DNA of 64,000 bases from Anaspis maculata (taxonomy: Eukaryota; Arthropoda; Insecta; Coleoptera; Scraptiidae): contig OX421962.1 of the NCBI GenBank assembly GCA_949128115.1, positions 57,887,787 through 57,951,786 on the forward strand, in the 5' to 3' direction. The notes beneath the pieces were generated by a model. That model made no database searches. It was not told the DNA's origin and worked only from the letters and a program-made list of their open reading frames with translations. This document shows positions 35,947-49,280 of this stretch, piece after piece; the stretch's first letter is position 1; every line of letters starts with the position of its first letter. The position numbers and the translations under genes are program-made.

Positions 35947-38900
35947 AGTAGTGTTGCATTTTTGGGTGAGTTAGGTCAGTAAAAACCGGTCGCGGAGTTG
36001 TTCGCGGGCACAGAACCAAGTTGAAGGTACCTACCTATGGCCTGTACCTACTTTGGATTAAATTTTGGACGGGATCGGGATGTTTTGATCGTTGGGCACT
36101 TGAGCAGTTCAGCTTGCAAGTAAGTGAAGACAATACATATTTCTGATTCGGTTTCAAACAAAAATTGTCTCTCACTCTAATTGTGATTACCGATAGAACA
36201 GCACTGCTGCCAAAGCGGTTCAAACGAGGTTCAAAACTGGATAAAGCCGTTTTGCTGATTGCACAAGTATCAGGTGCAGTAATTCGTTTCACGAAAGTGT
36301 CAAGTGCTGATGACGATAATATCAATAATAATAGGCATCAAAATAGTTAGTTATCTACGCAACAGGGCAGCTCACTAAACTTTACAGAATAAGAAGCATC
36401 ATCAGCCATGTTCCAAGACTGCAATTCTGTACTTCCTATACTTTGTATAAACTTCGATTAACACTACAAAAGTGATGTACTTACCGTGTAAGTACCTATA
36501 CTCGTAATAGACCTTCCCAATTTTACCTGAGCTGTTAGGGTTCGGCAATGGCTACCAAATTTTTCCGGCTGGGGCAAATTCAAACGGTTGTCAAATTATC
36601 AACCCAACAGTGATTTAAAGAGTTTTTCTTCATTTTTCTTCAACTTATTCAAGATATACTAGGAGCTGAGGATTCGGTATGAACTAAACATGGTACAAGC
36701 ACACAGCTCCAGAAGACATTGGACGGCACATTCCACATGCTCCCTCACTGGGTGTTACTTTTAACAAATTTCTTTCAACCTGTCTCTGAACCGGAAACGT
36801 CTGGCCATCAATTACCGCAGGACTGTCTCACAGTCTTCGTAGGCCCTAGGCAGATTTCACATGGTGAAGGACAAGGTGGTAGCAGGGGGTAGTGGGGGCG
36901 CAGGTCCTTGGTAAAGTGCCGCAGGCGGAAATTTCCTGAATTTTAAGGGGTTTTACAGTGCTACAAAGTATAGTCATAGTATAACCGAAATAGACAAATA
37001 AACTTTCAACATCATTATGAATAATACTGGAGTGAAGCGACAACCCCAGGAAATGATGCGCAACCTATAAACCCTTGCACATCCACTGACAGCGCTCTTA
37101 CAGGGTGGATTCTGTTGCTCCTTGCTCGCCTGCTGGTGTTGGAAATGAAAACCAAGAGTATAATAGATACTTTTTTCCCATTTTCCATTGAACATTTTTG
37201 GTGGGATCAGTATCGGAAAATAGCCAGTAGGTACGATACCAAAGAGGAATAACCATTTTTTTATGAACAACCGAACATAAAAGAGAACAGAACCGTGATG
37301 ACATTCAACACATTTTGCACCTGTGCGGAACACCAGTGGTATTATTTTTATATCTTATTTGATATATCTGTTCATTGTTGATTATAAATGCTCGGTGAAA
37401 ATTTGAAAATTTATATGAAATTTATATTCATTCACCCCTATAAAAGCTACAGTTCCCAGGTGAGTCATCACTTCGGGCCATAATTTATGCCTCCATTTCG
37501 CGTTTGTATTTAATATGTCAGTGGATGAACTGGACGGTGTTCAAATATAAATTTGTAATTAATCCACGCCGGATGAGATGGTCGTGCCGTTGTTGGCTGC
37601 TGCAGAGAAAAGCCTCTGGTGAGTTGTTATACGGTTATATAGCGCTGCAATCAATAAACATTCAGAGAAAATTACGAAAAAGAGGAAATGTATGGAGATT
37701 TCGTTATTTTGCTATGCGAAGAACGTTAATTTCATTCGGTGTGCTCCGGGTATGCTGCCACAGTAAAAATTTTGGTTCAACTTGTACGCTACGTCGATGC
37801 TTGTAGGTACCTTGCGTAACGAGTAACGACCGACCGCCACCACCCAACGCGCGACACAGAGGACGAAACTTTTCGCGCTTAACCATGCAGGCGAAACTCT
37901 CGAAATTGAATTAGAGATTTAAAATGAGTGTCTGGAATTAATATAACGGATTTAAGCTTGAGATTATGTTATTAGAGCCCGTGAGGTGCGAAATTGGCTC
38001 GCTAATGACCGCAGCCCGTGGTACATGCACAGAGCTGGCTGACTGCACTTCACTTCTGTGATTTTACGTTCGACTCGTAACGTAATTCAGTTTGCCTTTG
38101 GCTTGCCGTGGGGTGGGGTGTTGCTGACTCCGAATTTTTGAGGTGCACTAAGACTTGTGCATCGTTTGTCTGACGAACAGATTGCCGGACTGCGGCCATT
38201 GGCAAATCAAATGAAATGGATTCAAATAAATTAACTTCCATCAATCGTTTCGACGTCTTTACTTGCAGGAAGCTCGAAGTATGTGCGATTGGAAGTTTGC
38301 ACTAGGCACTTGGACCAGAAGGGCACAGATGTTGCACCAGAAGAGTTATTTTTATAGACCGCACAGGCCGTTACCTCTACAACAAAGACACCAGCGGCCA
38401 GGTAACACAAGAACTCAATATTGTACTGGCGGGCATAATTAAGTATAGCCTCGGGTATAGCGTTACACATTTTGAAAATACTGGCACAGACGAATCCATC
38501 ATCGAATGGTGAATTATTGCTACTATAACCTGGACCACCCTGTATATTCTTCAGCAGACAAAATATCACGCAGAATGAATGGCAAATGCAAGTCATAAAC
38601 TTCATATAAGCTTTAAGCACAACCATAAAGTTGAATTTGTTCTTTCCCTATATTGTGCAGCCCATTAATTTTCATTAGTAATTGTGCATTTAACACGTGC
38701 AAATTTATTACGTTTAGAATTAAATTGGGCACACTGCGGTTAGAAATTACCCACCATCTAACCTTCTTGTGTGAACTATCGCGGCCGAAAGAGTTAATTA
38801 ATTAATAGGTGAAACATAAAGTCTATCCTGACTTTTTACCAACGCCTTATCAAGATCTACATCGGGCATACTGGCGTCCTTAGGTAGGACTAGCAAGAGA

Positions 38901-40604
38901 AATATTCATTACTGACCTGACATCACCCGTGCGATTATTCCTCTATTTAGTGCACCGTTCCTGCAATGTACTATACCTAACAACACGGTATAGCAAGCAG
39001 AGCTAACAAGTAAGATACGGAATAAATAAATTGGACGGAGATGTTGTCTCTCGGCGGTATTTCAAACCACACCCAATTTAGCGACACACAACTGGATATG
39101 TCCTTTTGGCACGCGCTCGCCATAAGAAACGCATTTATATAAAATAGAGTATGGCAAGCGCACGATGCGTACACACAATACAAGTTTATAACAAGTTTAT
39201 TTTTGATACCCGGTAGCGAGAGAGACTCGACGGACCGAAAATTCCACGGCCTTATTCGGAAAACGGCCAAATTGCATAATAACAAAAACATCTCTGACGA
39301 AAAGGTCCGAAATAGGGGCGTTTGGGATGAATTTCAATTATTGACATGTCTGGTGTGTCCGGCCAAAACGCTGTTCGTTACTCATTGTTGATATGATTGT
39401 ATGCAGGTAGCATAGTGTTTTACAGTAGCACCATCACTATGCTAGCGGGAAACAATCCGTGGACAATGTTCGTCAGTCCAATCAAGCTCATTCTATTTAT
39501 GTGTTTTCACAACATGATGCCGTTTTACTTTATTCTCGCTGTGTGGATAATAATTCAAATTTAAAAAAATTCAGCTGCATAAAATAGGTGTCCTTACTCT
39601 AGCTCTACTCATCATGCTATTTACATTCATCATTCATTTTCCCATTGATAACCAATGCAGAATGCAGCTCAATTTTGAGCACGTTCGCGTGTGCTGTAAG
39701 TACACGGCTTTTTCATTGCAGTGGACTTTTTATTACATTCGTAGAAATGACGATTTATAGTCTTGCAAGGACTAGAGCGACTACCGGGAAGCGCAGGGGC
39801 GTAAGTTCCTGGTTAATCTCGGGATTTGACATTTCAATGGCACTGGCAGTTACGTGGTCGCTCGCTATAGAAATCGACCACCTGAAAGACGACACGGAAG
39901 TGAGAGCTCTGTGGTCCTGCAACAAACATCCCCAGGCAAATGATCCATACCTACCAAACGCGAATCTCTTACAATTATGAAAACCGTATGGTGGATACCT
40001 AAATAGATGGTTGGCAAGACATGATTCAAAGTTGAACTTGAACACCTGTATATCTTTGAAATCTTGAACACCAACAGGAGAGCATGAGGAGTGAGGACTC
40101 ATCCTTCCTATCCCACAAAGCTCAGTTTGAAGATCGAACAAATAGAGAAAAAAATCACTTTCCATGTCAGCTAACGTGCCATTCCTTCAACTAAAAAAAA
40201 TCAACTCTTACCTAGATGCGCATATACCTAACACTGCCTAGACAGTTAGAAAAACACAAGACAGGGTTCTCATCAGAGTGCCCGCATTTAAAAACAGTTT
40301 TTATCTGGGACTAAATGCTGTGATGGACGGATGGACAAAGTGACGACATAGGTGCCTTTCCCTTCCCGTTTGGAAAAGTGCGCCAGAGAGGAACAAGTGA
40401 ATATCCCCTCACGAGCGAGAGTCGCAATAGCGCATTTTCTTAGTGCAGATCTGGCATCGATAGGAATGACATGACGGCTTGAAAATTTAATGTTCATACG
40501 AGACAAGAGTAAGTTTAACGTTTGATGTCAATCGTTCCACTAATAAGAGATTTCAATATAGCGGCCAAGATGACGGCGCAACCATGAAATCCAATCTGCT
40601 CACT
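35947..40604. other. Long noncoding stretch
   Basis: No gene recognised in about 4.6 kb. ORFs up to 136 codons (for example minus-strand 39755-40165) have no known domain. An orphan CCACCCTG-TA foldback end occurs near 38530. A dispersed repeat lies at 37010-37135. Confidence 0.4.
37010..37135 (-). repeat. Dispersed repeat, copy 1 of 2
   Basis: The reverse complement reads GCAGGCGAGC, CAGAATCCACC, AGCGCTGTCAGTGGA, then a TTTCCTGGGGTTGTCGCT block. The same order is found on the plus strand at 55020-55130 at roughly 75-80% identity. Nature unknown; no coding signal. Confidence 0.7.
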
Positions 40605-41075
40605 GGCCACCCTTGAGGACCTAAGCTTTCCATCGGAAAAAGTTCCAGGGCTCTCTCTACCTTCATTCCTCGAGGGGGAGTTCAACTTCTTAGAAGTGCA
40701 CAGGAAACATTTTTTGTTCTTTGATAATAATAGGGATAACTATGTATGCATGAAAAAATAATGCCCATTGGCCACCCTTGGGGACATCAGCTATCCATCG
40801 GACGAAGTTCCAAGGCATCAGCTTCATTCCCCAATGAGAAGTTCAACTTCTCATAAGTGCACAGTAAATCTTTGTTTTTTGATAATAATAATACTAACTA
40901 TGTATGGATAAAACAACTGATGCCTATAGGCCACCTTTGTGGACATCAGCTATCATTCAAAAAAAGTTCTAAGGCTCTAACTCCATTCCCCAAGGAGCAG
41001 TGCAACTTCCAAATTTCTACACGAACAGACAGACGGACAGACAGACATACAGACAGACAGGCAGACAAACCGGCC
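40605..41075 (+). repeat. Minisatellite of about 160-bp units ending in a (GACA)n tract
   Basis: Units start at 40605, 40770 and 40929 with GGCCACC(C/T)TT. They contain CATCGGA(A/C)(A/G)AAGTTCCA, CATTCC(C/T)C, GTTCAACTTCT, AAGTGCACAG, TTTTTGATAATAATA and AACTATGTATG. Spacing is 165 and 159 bp; the third unit is truncated and runs into a GACAGACAGACATACAGACA-type microsatellite at 41028-41070. Confidence 0.88.
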
Positions 41076-42179
41076 ATATAAGCGTCATTTTCCCACGAAA
41101 ATCCGCTAAAAATGGAAGCCACTGGTGAATACTTTGCATGGTAGGATTATAGTAGGCGAGATATCACCGCAACAGAATGCCATCAGCCCCAGCTCTAATC
41201 CAAGCTGAAAAATAACAAAGCCGGTAAATCTAGAGCTAACTTTATAGTCACACACGTCACAAGAATCACGAGATTATATCTCTACTTTACATTAATTTGT
41301 CTGGAACTAATTATTGACTGCCCATATAAGGCCCACGTAATTACGTTTATAAACGAGTACTTTAATGCGATGAGAGCCATTTTACAGTTCCTGTGAATAG
41401 AAGTGCTGGTGAGTACTACAGTACTGCACAAACCAAACAACCTGACCATAGAGAAATCAAGTTACTCAATAAATTGCATGCATAGGATCAGCATACAAAC
41501 GACAAAGTGCTCGCCAGTTCTGAACTGGGGCATAATTGACAACAACTTTCGCTAAAAATCCACCTTATGTATTATACTCAATGGCTGCAATATTGTCTGT
41601 GTACACAAGATAGACCTGCATAGACCTCCTTTTCCAGGACATTTTCTCCATCGTATGCCATTTTAAAACCTCGAAACCTGTTCTTCTGAGCGTGTGCAGT
41701 ACCTACACGTGTTGTATATCCCAGTGAAATAAAGATATATTGAGTGAAACAAAGAAACATTTAATCAAACAGATATCATCATTTGTCAAGCGTCTAAAGC
41801 GCACACTATACAGTGCTTGGTGTAATACAATGTCTGTTGATACATCACTATCACGTGATATAATCCACAGAAAGCTATTTATCATAATATTCATTTATAA
41901 AAAAAACATGGCTCAAACTGGACGTTCCGTTCACAATTCAATTTGAGACGGCTCGAAAATTTCCAACCCATTTTTAAGCCATTTTAAAGGATTTCAAAGC
42001 TCATACCTGTATCTTCTGTGGATTTATTATCAACTAGGCGGATGTTGTCAAGAACTCACCTGAAACAAAACAAAAAAAGATAGTTATTAGTTGTTACAGT
42101 GATGAAGTTTTAGAAAATCTATAGGTACTATACATTGCAATATCCACGCGACCATCCGGAAGCGTTGAAGTACGATTAT
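41076..42179. other. Noncoding stretch
   Basis: No gene or long repeat recognised. Confidence 0.4.
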
Positions 42180-42282
42180 CGTTCAACCCCAGTATGATTC
42201 GAATTGGGTGTGAGTCACGCCACGCTCGAAAAGGAGAAATTAGGGAAATCATGGCTCACTTGAATCACACTAGGGTTGAACG
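42180..42282. mobile_element. 103-bp MITE (CGTTCAACCC ends)
   Basis: CGTTCAACCCCAGTATGATT at the left is mirrored by AATCACACTAGGGTTGAACG at the right with two mismatches. GTGAGTCACG and ATGGCTCAC also pair partly inside. No clear duplication. Confidence 0.75.
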
Positions 42283-42495
42283 TACTGTAGTAGAATTAGC
42301 TTTCAAGGGCATTACTTTAAAGATATAAAATGTTCGCAAATGTATAGTTAATACTATTCAATTTTCAATTGAAGATTTGAAATTAACTGGTGAAAAATGA
42401 GGTACCTGCCTACATTTCTATTTGGGGAAGTCACATGCCGAATTTGAATTTTGTATGGAAACAAAAGCCCGCGAAAACCCGACTTTTTAAAACTT

Positions 42496-43095
42496 CTGCT
42501 TTCCCGACCCACCGCCCAACGAGGTGGGAAAGTACTGTGAACGCGCTAAAAAAATTTTTCGAGATGAAAATGGATATATTTATTCTGAGGTCCCCCAAGA
42601 CGATTAAGAACATTTTTGGAGTGATGTCTGTCTGTGTGTGTATGTGTGTGTCTGATGTATATGTGTCTGTAATCTGCTACGATTACAGCCGCAGCGTTGA
42701 TCCGATCGACTTGAAATTCGGCATGCGGACATTGTTGGTCCCTGGAATGAGCCCACTAGTCTTTTGCTGTCATCTGTCAAACGGAAATGTCACTATCAAA
42801 GAATGACAGATGTTATACATCACGGAACTTGACTTGCGATATACCGTTTGAGAGCCCATAAAAACAGTATTTAGAACAGTTCAACGTTTTTCCCCATCTG
42901 TCATTTGTCAAATAATAAAAAATGTCAAAGATCAAAACTTTACCATTCAAATATTCAAAATCTATTCGATGGATTGGGACCAAATTTGGCAGCAGGCAAC
43001 AAAACAAAAGAGTCAAATCAAGTCTGCAGTTGCAATCTTCCACCATTTGCCAGTCGAGCGGTATGAATTTTCAAAATTTCTCCTAGCCGTTGCCA
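42496..43095 (+). repeat. Dispersed repeat, longer copy, with GTCTGTCTGTGTG tract
   Basis: Same family as 24424-24690, but it retains about 330 bp more, including GATTACAGCCGCAGCGTTGA and GATCGACTTGAAATTCGGCA. It ends near CAGTCGAGCGGTATGAATTT. Its structure and (TCTG)n tract suggest a non-autonomous dispersed repeat; I cannot place it in a superfamily. Confidence 0.78.
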
Positions 43096-43482
43096 CCCGA
43101 GAGGGCCTCTCGCCCGAATCTCGACAAGAAGGACTCGCCTTTGATGCAGGACTCCACTAAAAATTCATTGTTGCTCGGCGATCAACTTTTTCTCGAAAAA
43201 GTCAAACTGATATTCAAAGTATATTGGATTGGGCATCGTGTAGATCCATTTTCAAATTCGGCACGGTTCTGGTTTTCTGACGGTAATTTTTTCAAAATGA
43301 AATTAGTATATTCCGTGAATTTGAAAAAACTACAATGCCAACTTTGACATGCGGTGAACCCCACGAAATATTCATTCTAGGTGCAGACATGCTGGCAATG
43401 AAAGTTGGAGAAAATATCAAATTAATTTTTGAAAACATTTTTTTCAAAAACGGACTCACGGTTTCCAAGTTTTCATCTCGAG

Positions 43483-44060
43483 AAAAACCGCAAATTTTCC
43501 AACTTTTTATCCCGTGAACAGATTTTCACCTTCTTTCTAAACAAGAGGTTACTGGCTCTTGAACATTTTCCAAATTTTTTTTTCTAAATTTCCCAGGAAT
43601 TTCCCTGTTGAAAATGTGAAACAGGCCTGGGTTATCGGAACCGGATATGAATGATGGGGCTTCAAGTAAAGCCGTAATTGACGATCTTCATAATAAGACG
43701 ATTTGGAAAAAGATTTGCAGTTTTCCCGGAAAATTCAAATATTGAAAATTTTCAATTTTCTGTTAACTATTTTCAATCTTTCTGTGGTGCCAGTTTTAGA
43801 TCGTTCACCTCTATCCATGTACTAATGCGTCTGACTGCCTAACTCGCTTTTCTTTCTACATAATGTGGTTCCTAATGAAAACCTGCAAATTTTCAACTTT
43901 TTAGCTTGTTAGCCGTTCGTTAGTATGAACAGATTCATACTAACGTTCTTTAAACAAAAGGTAATTGATTCTTGAACATTTCCAGACAATTTCTCTTGAA
44001 TTCTTCAAGTTTTCCGAGAGTTTTCCGCTTTAAAATCCACCGGCCTAGCTTATCGAGACA
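43483..44060 (+). repeat. Diverged tandem duplication with a perfect 12-bp hairpin
   Basis: A unit with the order GCAAATTTTC(C/A)AACTTTTT, GAACAGATT, AACAAGAGGTTACTGG(C)TCTTGAACATTT, then CGG-CTGGGTTATCG begins near 43483. It recurs, diverged, near 43875. The second unit contains CGTTAGTATGAA, loop CAGA, TTCATACTAACG (43918-43945), a perfect hairpin absent from the first unit. Confidence 0.6.
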
Positions 44061-44496
44061 AGACTCAAATGATGAAGCTCTAAATGAATCCCTTATAAGA
44101 GAAAATATCTCACTTCTTCAATCTTTTTCTTCAACTTCCCACCCGAAGGGACATCATTCCATAATAAAATTTCCATCCGTTCCTTGCTACTCATAGGGGA
44201 AGTTTTGGGGTGACACAACAGATTTTTTTTTATCAATAAATGTTGAATGCGATCAATTCCTTTCATTCTCCTCATCCTTATTCGTTCAACGTTCAACTGC
44301 TCAAGAAAATGTCTCTAGTTGGAGTCAATGAGGATAATAATTCAACTAATGCATAAGAAGTAAGAAGTAGGTATCGTATTAGGGTTAGACAACATTAGGT
44401 GATTCTATTGTCTTATGATGTGCCTTCAAATCTAGGGACACCGAGACACCGTACCAGTTTCAATGTAAACTGCTGACAGCCTGGCTCTGATCCATA
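44061..44496. other. Noncoding stretch
   Basis: No gene or repeat recognised. Confidence 0.4.
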
Positions 44497-45376
44497 ATGG
44501 ACAGGGAGCTGATGCCTCAAAACTTACGCCATAAGGTACATGATTTTAATCCTGAAGGTCTGATGTGCGTTGATAAGGTTGCTAAAAATTGCTTTGTCTT
44601 ACATGTCAGACCAGGGGCTGTAGGCTGGTATGAGCTTGTCAATTAAAAAAAAAAAATGGCCAAAAATTTACGTCATAAGGTACATGAATGAAACCAACTG
44701 GATTTTGTGTGGGAACATCCCCTTAGTCGAAAATCTGGTCGTAAGGCAAAAATTTTGGGGGCTTTCGGTCCATAAGGCAAGTTTGAAATTTTCAAAAAAT
44801 GACCAAAATTTATCAATTTTTTCATAGGCGCTTTGTTGACTAACCCAGTAAGTGTGATATATTATTTGTAATCACGATGAAAAACGGAATCGATTTCCAT
44901 ATTAAAATACAGGGTGTACGATTTGAGAAAAAGTTTTCGATGTTGCACCCTGTAAGCGATGTACCATTAGAAAAATTTGTAGACAGATTCGAAACCTACG
45001 TGAAAAATCATGTAAGAATCGTTTTTCATTCCTAAAATTATGTCAAAGGAGAAGTCTCCAGCAGAAGGTGAATTTTAGCCCTTTTTGAAAATTTCAAACT
45101 TATTGACCGAGACCCCCAAAAATTCTGTCTTATGACCCGATTTTTGATTAAGGGGATGTTCCCACATAAAAGCCCGTTGGTTTTACTTATTCATGTACCT
45201 TATGACGTAAATTTTTGACATTTTTCAAAAACTGACAAGCTTATACCAGCCTAAAGTCCCCGGTCTGACATGTAAGACAAAGAAATTTTTAACAATCTTA
45301 TCAACGCACATTAGACCTACAGGGTTAAAATCATGTACCTTATGACGTAAGTTTTGAGGCACCAGCTCCCTGTCCA
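44497..45376. repeat. Foldback (ATGGACAGGGAGCTG ends) with a tiny nested element in its loop
   Basis: Arms are 44497-44805 and about 45074-45376. Left ACAGGGAGCTGATGCCTC and right GAGGCACCAGCTCCCTGT are mirrored. TACGCCATAAGGTACATGA recurs inverted near both ends and again (TACGTCATAAGGTACATGAA) further in, so each arm has an internal repeat of ACGYCATAAGGTACATGA. The loop holds the 43-bp element at 44910. The TSD is unclear (TCCATAA-like sequence on both sides). Confidence 0.88.
44910..44952. mobile_element. 43-bp minimal CAGGGTG palindrome, TA-flanked
   Basis: It starts CAGGGTGTACGATTTGAG and ends TTTTCGATGTTGCACCCTG; halves pair imperfectly. TA lies on each side (44908-44909, 44953-44954). 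It has the same termini and flanks as the long foldbacks at 34384 and 63191 but with essentially no interior. Confidence 0.75.
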
Positions 45377-47822
45377 TAAAATGTAGGGTGATTATACTTG
45401 ATTAGCTTGAACTGCTGTACCAGTGCACTACAGATGTAATGCACAGACATGGATGTGCATCATGTGGCACGGTCAGGTGGGCGCAATTCAAGCCTGCGGA
45501 GCTCTTTAATGGCACGATGGAAGTAATTTCTCGGTGGATGATGGTAATGACTGGTATCAGCAGCGTCTTACACCACCACTAATGAGCACTTCCACATACC
45601 TAGCTTATCAACGCATACTACACACATCCACTCACACCAAGAGCCCGAAGAAGTGATGCCGACTACAGAAGAGTCTGTTCTAGATTTTAATCGATAATCC
45701 AACACCACCATCACACATTACCCACTCAAATTATCTCTTGCATGTTTGGAATAATGATCGTTGCATAATTTTGCACCAATTTGAATTGCTAAACGGCGTG
45801 TAATTGTATCTTAAGTTTCTGCTGGTATAACTCTCTGTATTTGTCTCTTATTGCATAAAGTTAAACCGTATCATTATACCCCTCTGATTATACTCATAAT
45901 GAGTAGAGAATTGTCGTCGTCAAACGAGAAGAACCATACTCGTAGGCTCTGTGTAGTGTACCTATATGTCAAGAGTTGATCTCCAGTGTTTCCAACTGTT
46001 TGTTTTGTTCCATCTCAACAATAATATGATTCTGGATCAGCTGAGTTTGACAGTGAAACAGCAAACGAGCGTTAGTCCTGTGATGAAAAATTACCATAAA
46101 AATTTGGCATAAGAAATATAAACGGTAGTCTAAACGTGAAATTATAATTTTCGGACTCCATTGATTGTTATTGCATGTCTCTTATAATTTCCCGTCTAAT
46201 AGTCTTCTGGCAGCTGAGGAACTGCTTGGCAACTCTCGTAAATGTTGGAATAACATAAATTGCCAAAAGTCCTCGTCGTTGCATTTAAACTAATTCCTAA
46301 TTAAAAGGAACAGACTGGGCTGGCTGCCTTGACTATATCGTATAATGAAAAGGCCAACCGAGCATTTGTAATCTTCTCAGGATAATAATGAGCTCTTCGT
46401 ACAAAGGGCGACAATTCATAAAAACGTAACTCTCGTCAACCGAGTCGGAGAGACGGAATGCAAGGACCTCTCGGCCTCTCGCGCGTAATTAAAGGTGTTT
46501 GCTGAAGAACCATAATGGCCGAGGTATGCACACGAGAGTTTGTCATCCGGCGCTACAATTGCGCGCCGCGGGTCCGGACTTTAAATTTCACCCCCTAAAT
46601 GCCTTGGCTTCGCATAAATAACGGAAAGTTGAAAACATAATATAGGTATGAGTCGTAAAAAAGCATTTTAACTTTATTAATATTAATGCGCGAACAATAA
46701 AAGCACAATCTGAATCCGGGGGCCGTTTATCACACCGCAAAAGGAACTAATGGCTCAAAAACAATAAAGTGCACCGGCATATTGTCGCGCGCGATTTATT
46801 CGAGCTGGTGCCAAAAACGGGCCGCAAAGATTGCTGCGACGACATCTCGCGGATCTGTCCCAGTTCAATTTCATTTATTTATCCAATCCTATTGAATAAT
46901 GCACGCATTATCACGTGCATACATGCCTGCATTTTTTAATAAGACTGGATAAAGCATAGTATTCTACTCGCGGGTAATGGCTATTACTCATTCGGATGCT
47001 TTACGACACTCGCCAAGGCTCGTGTCGGCAAACTGCATCCTCATGAGTAAGAAGCGATCATTACCCGCTTGTTGGATAATATACTATTATTCACAAAATC
47101 CATAAGACAACCAATATTTTACGGTTTATAGACTTCGAAGTGTGAATCTGGAAAAAATAAAAATTGCGGACAAAAATCATCAAACTCAGACTTCAGACAG
47201 ATTTTTTGCAAACTTCTTCAAACGAAAAGCGCTCCATGTTCTCGCTTTGCCAGTCTGTATGTCTGTTCGTCAAGGATCTAGCCCTAGACGGAAGGATTCC
47301 TGCAAACGTTTCAATGGGAATAATATGGGAAATTATTGGCATTATGGAAATACCAAATCATGGAAGATTCATCCGAAATTGAGCCAGACCTTTTGCCGCC
47401 AAACGCTGCAGATTCTTGACCGTTCATGATAGTGACATTCTTGGCTCAGGGAGAAAGACGACGTCATAGATTTTAGGCGTCGCGTGTTTTTTTTTGCCTG
47501 AACAAATAGGCATTGAGGAAATTGAAAATAAAATAAAAATACGCCTCCACATTCAAAGGTTCCTGAACCAAGTACTGTTAGATACGTTTCTTTCTGTACG
47601 TAATTATAGGCGCCAAACTTGTCAATTGCACACACTGTGCGCGATAGTGAAAATATCGTGACTTGTGTCTTTTGGTATCGCGTTGCCATGCTCATTTTGG
47701 ATATTCAAATTGACCAACAGATTCTAATTTAATTGTTGTAATAATTTCAATCCAAGCTTCCATGTAACAATCGATATCTTGAAGAATTATTCGATAAAAG
47801 TCGGTGACTACACTAAGACTAA
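45377..47822. other. Noncoding stretch
   Basis: No gene recognised. The part 46300-47080 is GC-richer and looks like old single-copy DNA; 46690-46930 has a diverged second copy at 51167-51400. ORFs of 108 codons or fewer show no domain. Confidence 0.4.
46690..46930 (+). repeat. Diverged duplicated noncoding block, copy 1
   Basis: Blocks GAACAATAAAAGCACAATCT, CACACCGCAAAAGGA, CTCAAAAAC, AAAGATTGCTGC and ACGACATCTC match 51167-51400 in the same order and orientation at about 70-75% identity by eye. No coding signal and no transposon ends are seen. Confidence 0.72.
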
Positions 47823-49189
47823 GGCCCAGTTGCTCAGTTCGAGTTTACTTTAAGTTTGGTTTGGTTGTTGTTGAATATCGCGCCTTTAGCCATGCTTTAG
47901 CCAGGCACCTGTTAGAATGACAGGTGCCGTGCGTCAGACAGAAAGACATAACAGTTGTCATTGTATAATTTAACTGCTCAACATTTGAAATGTCGGTATC
48001 GAAAATTTTGCCCTTTTTCAAAAAGGTATAACTTTGGATTGTCTCAACCGATTCCGATTGTGTTTTCACGGTTGTTTAGATACACTTTCAGTAATCTACT
48101 AAGCTGGCGAGAATTTTCATTTTATTCCAAATACATTCGTTACAGGGTAGAATGTAGAGCATTGCAAAATTGTGCTCAGTTCAATACATCCCCATTTTTG
48201 TGAACTTTTTTTTTCAAATTCTTACGATGTAATCATTAAGCCTAATGTCTTGTCTCGAAACGGTTTTTGAATTTTCCAGATCAAAAGTCTAACAATGATG
48301 ATGTGATTTTTTTCCGAAAAAGTTGCATTTTCAGACATTTCAAAAAATTAAATTGAGATTATATTTTTGAAACATATTCAAACTAAAATTTTAGAGTGTG
48401 TTTCTGAACCAACAAAACATCTATAAGTTAAAAATTTCGATATTGATACGATGCAATGAGTGCGCCTTCTAGTGGCGGATTTCAATCAAAATCACATGAG
48501 TTCATTGGACGCCTGAACCATGGCTGCATACCAAATTTCAGCTCAATTGAATGAACCGTTTGAGAGTTATCATGGTTAATTATACAGAGTTAGACACACA
48601 GGCAGACAGATCGACTTTTTTCATTCGAGAACGCGAATCGGGAAAGGAAAACGAAGGTCTCTGCTGGCGCAGCAGTTTTTAACAGTTCAAACAACAAGCA
48701 TGCAAAATTACAGGTTCTTATCTTCAAAGATGCGATTTTATTGCCAACCGAAATGACTAAAATGCAACTTGTACGAAAAAAAATCATGTCATCATTCTTG
48801 GACTTCCGATCTGGAAAATTCAAAAACCGTTTCGAAATAGGACATCAGGCTTCATGATTATATCGTTAGAATTTGAAAAAAAAAGTTTAGAAAAATGGGG
48901 ATCTATAGAACTAAGTACAATTTTACAGTGCTTTACATTCCATCCTGTAACGAATGAAATTAAATTTAATCAAAAAATCTCGCCAGCCGAGGAGATTGCT
49001 GGAGGATGTATCTAAACAACTGTGGAAACAAAATTGGAATCAGTTGAGACAATTCAAAGTTATACCGTTTTGAAAAAGGGCAAAATTTCAGATACCGACA
49101 TTTCAAATGTTGAGCAGTTTATTTACAACAATTATCTCCACAGTGACCAAACCGAGCCTGAAGTTGAACTGGAAGTAAGCAACTGGGCC
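47823..49189. repeat. Long-arm Harbinger-like foldback (GGCCCAGTTGCT ends)
   Basis: Left TAA-GGCCCAGTTGCTCAGTT; right AACTGGAAGTAAGCAACTGGGCC-TGA. Arms match through AACTGCTCAACATTTGAAAT, TGTCGGTATC, TTGCCCTTTTTCAAAA and GAAAATTCAAAAACCG-type blocks up to about 48290 and from about 48807. GGCC-type ends with a 3-bp TAA flank (TGA on the right, one mismatch) fit PIF/Harbinger. The left arm has about 80 extra bp that carry a perfect hairpin GGCACCTGT/ACAGGTGCC (47904-47928), probably a later insertion. No transposase seen. Confidence 0.85.
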
Positions 49190-49280
49190 TGACTTTTTGA
49201 AAAGGTTCATTTGACGTGCCGATTTTGATTTTGATAGGAAAGTTGTGAAACCAACTTTCAAAATATAAACCTAATCAAGA

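Noticed and set aside
40980..41075. CRISPR-like array
   Set aside because: The repeats are GACA microsatellite and long minisatellite units, not short repeats with unique spacers, and the DNA is eukaryotic.
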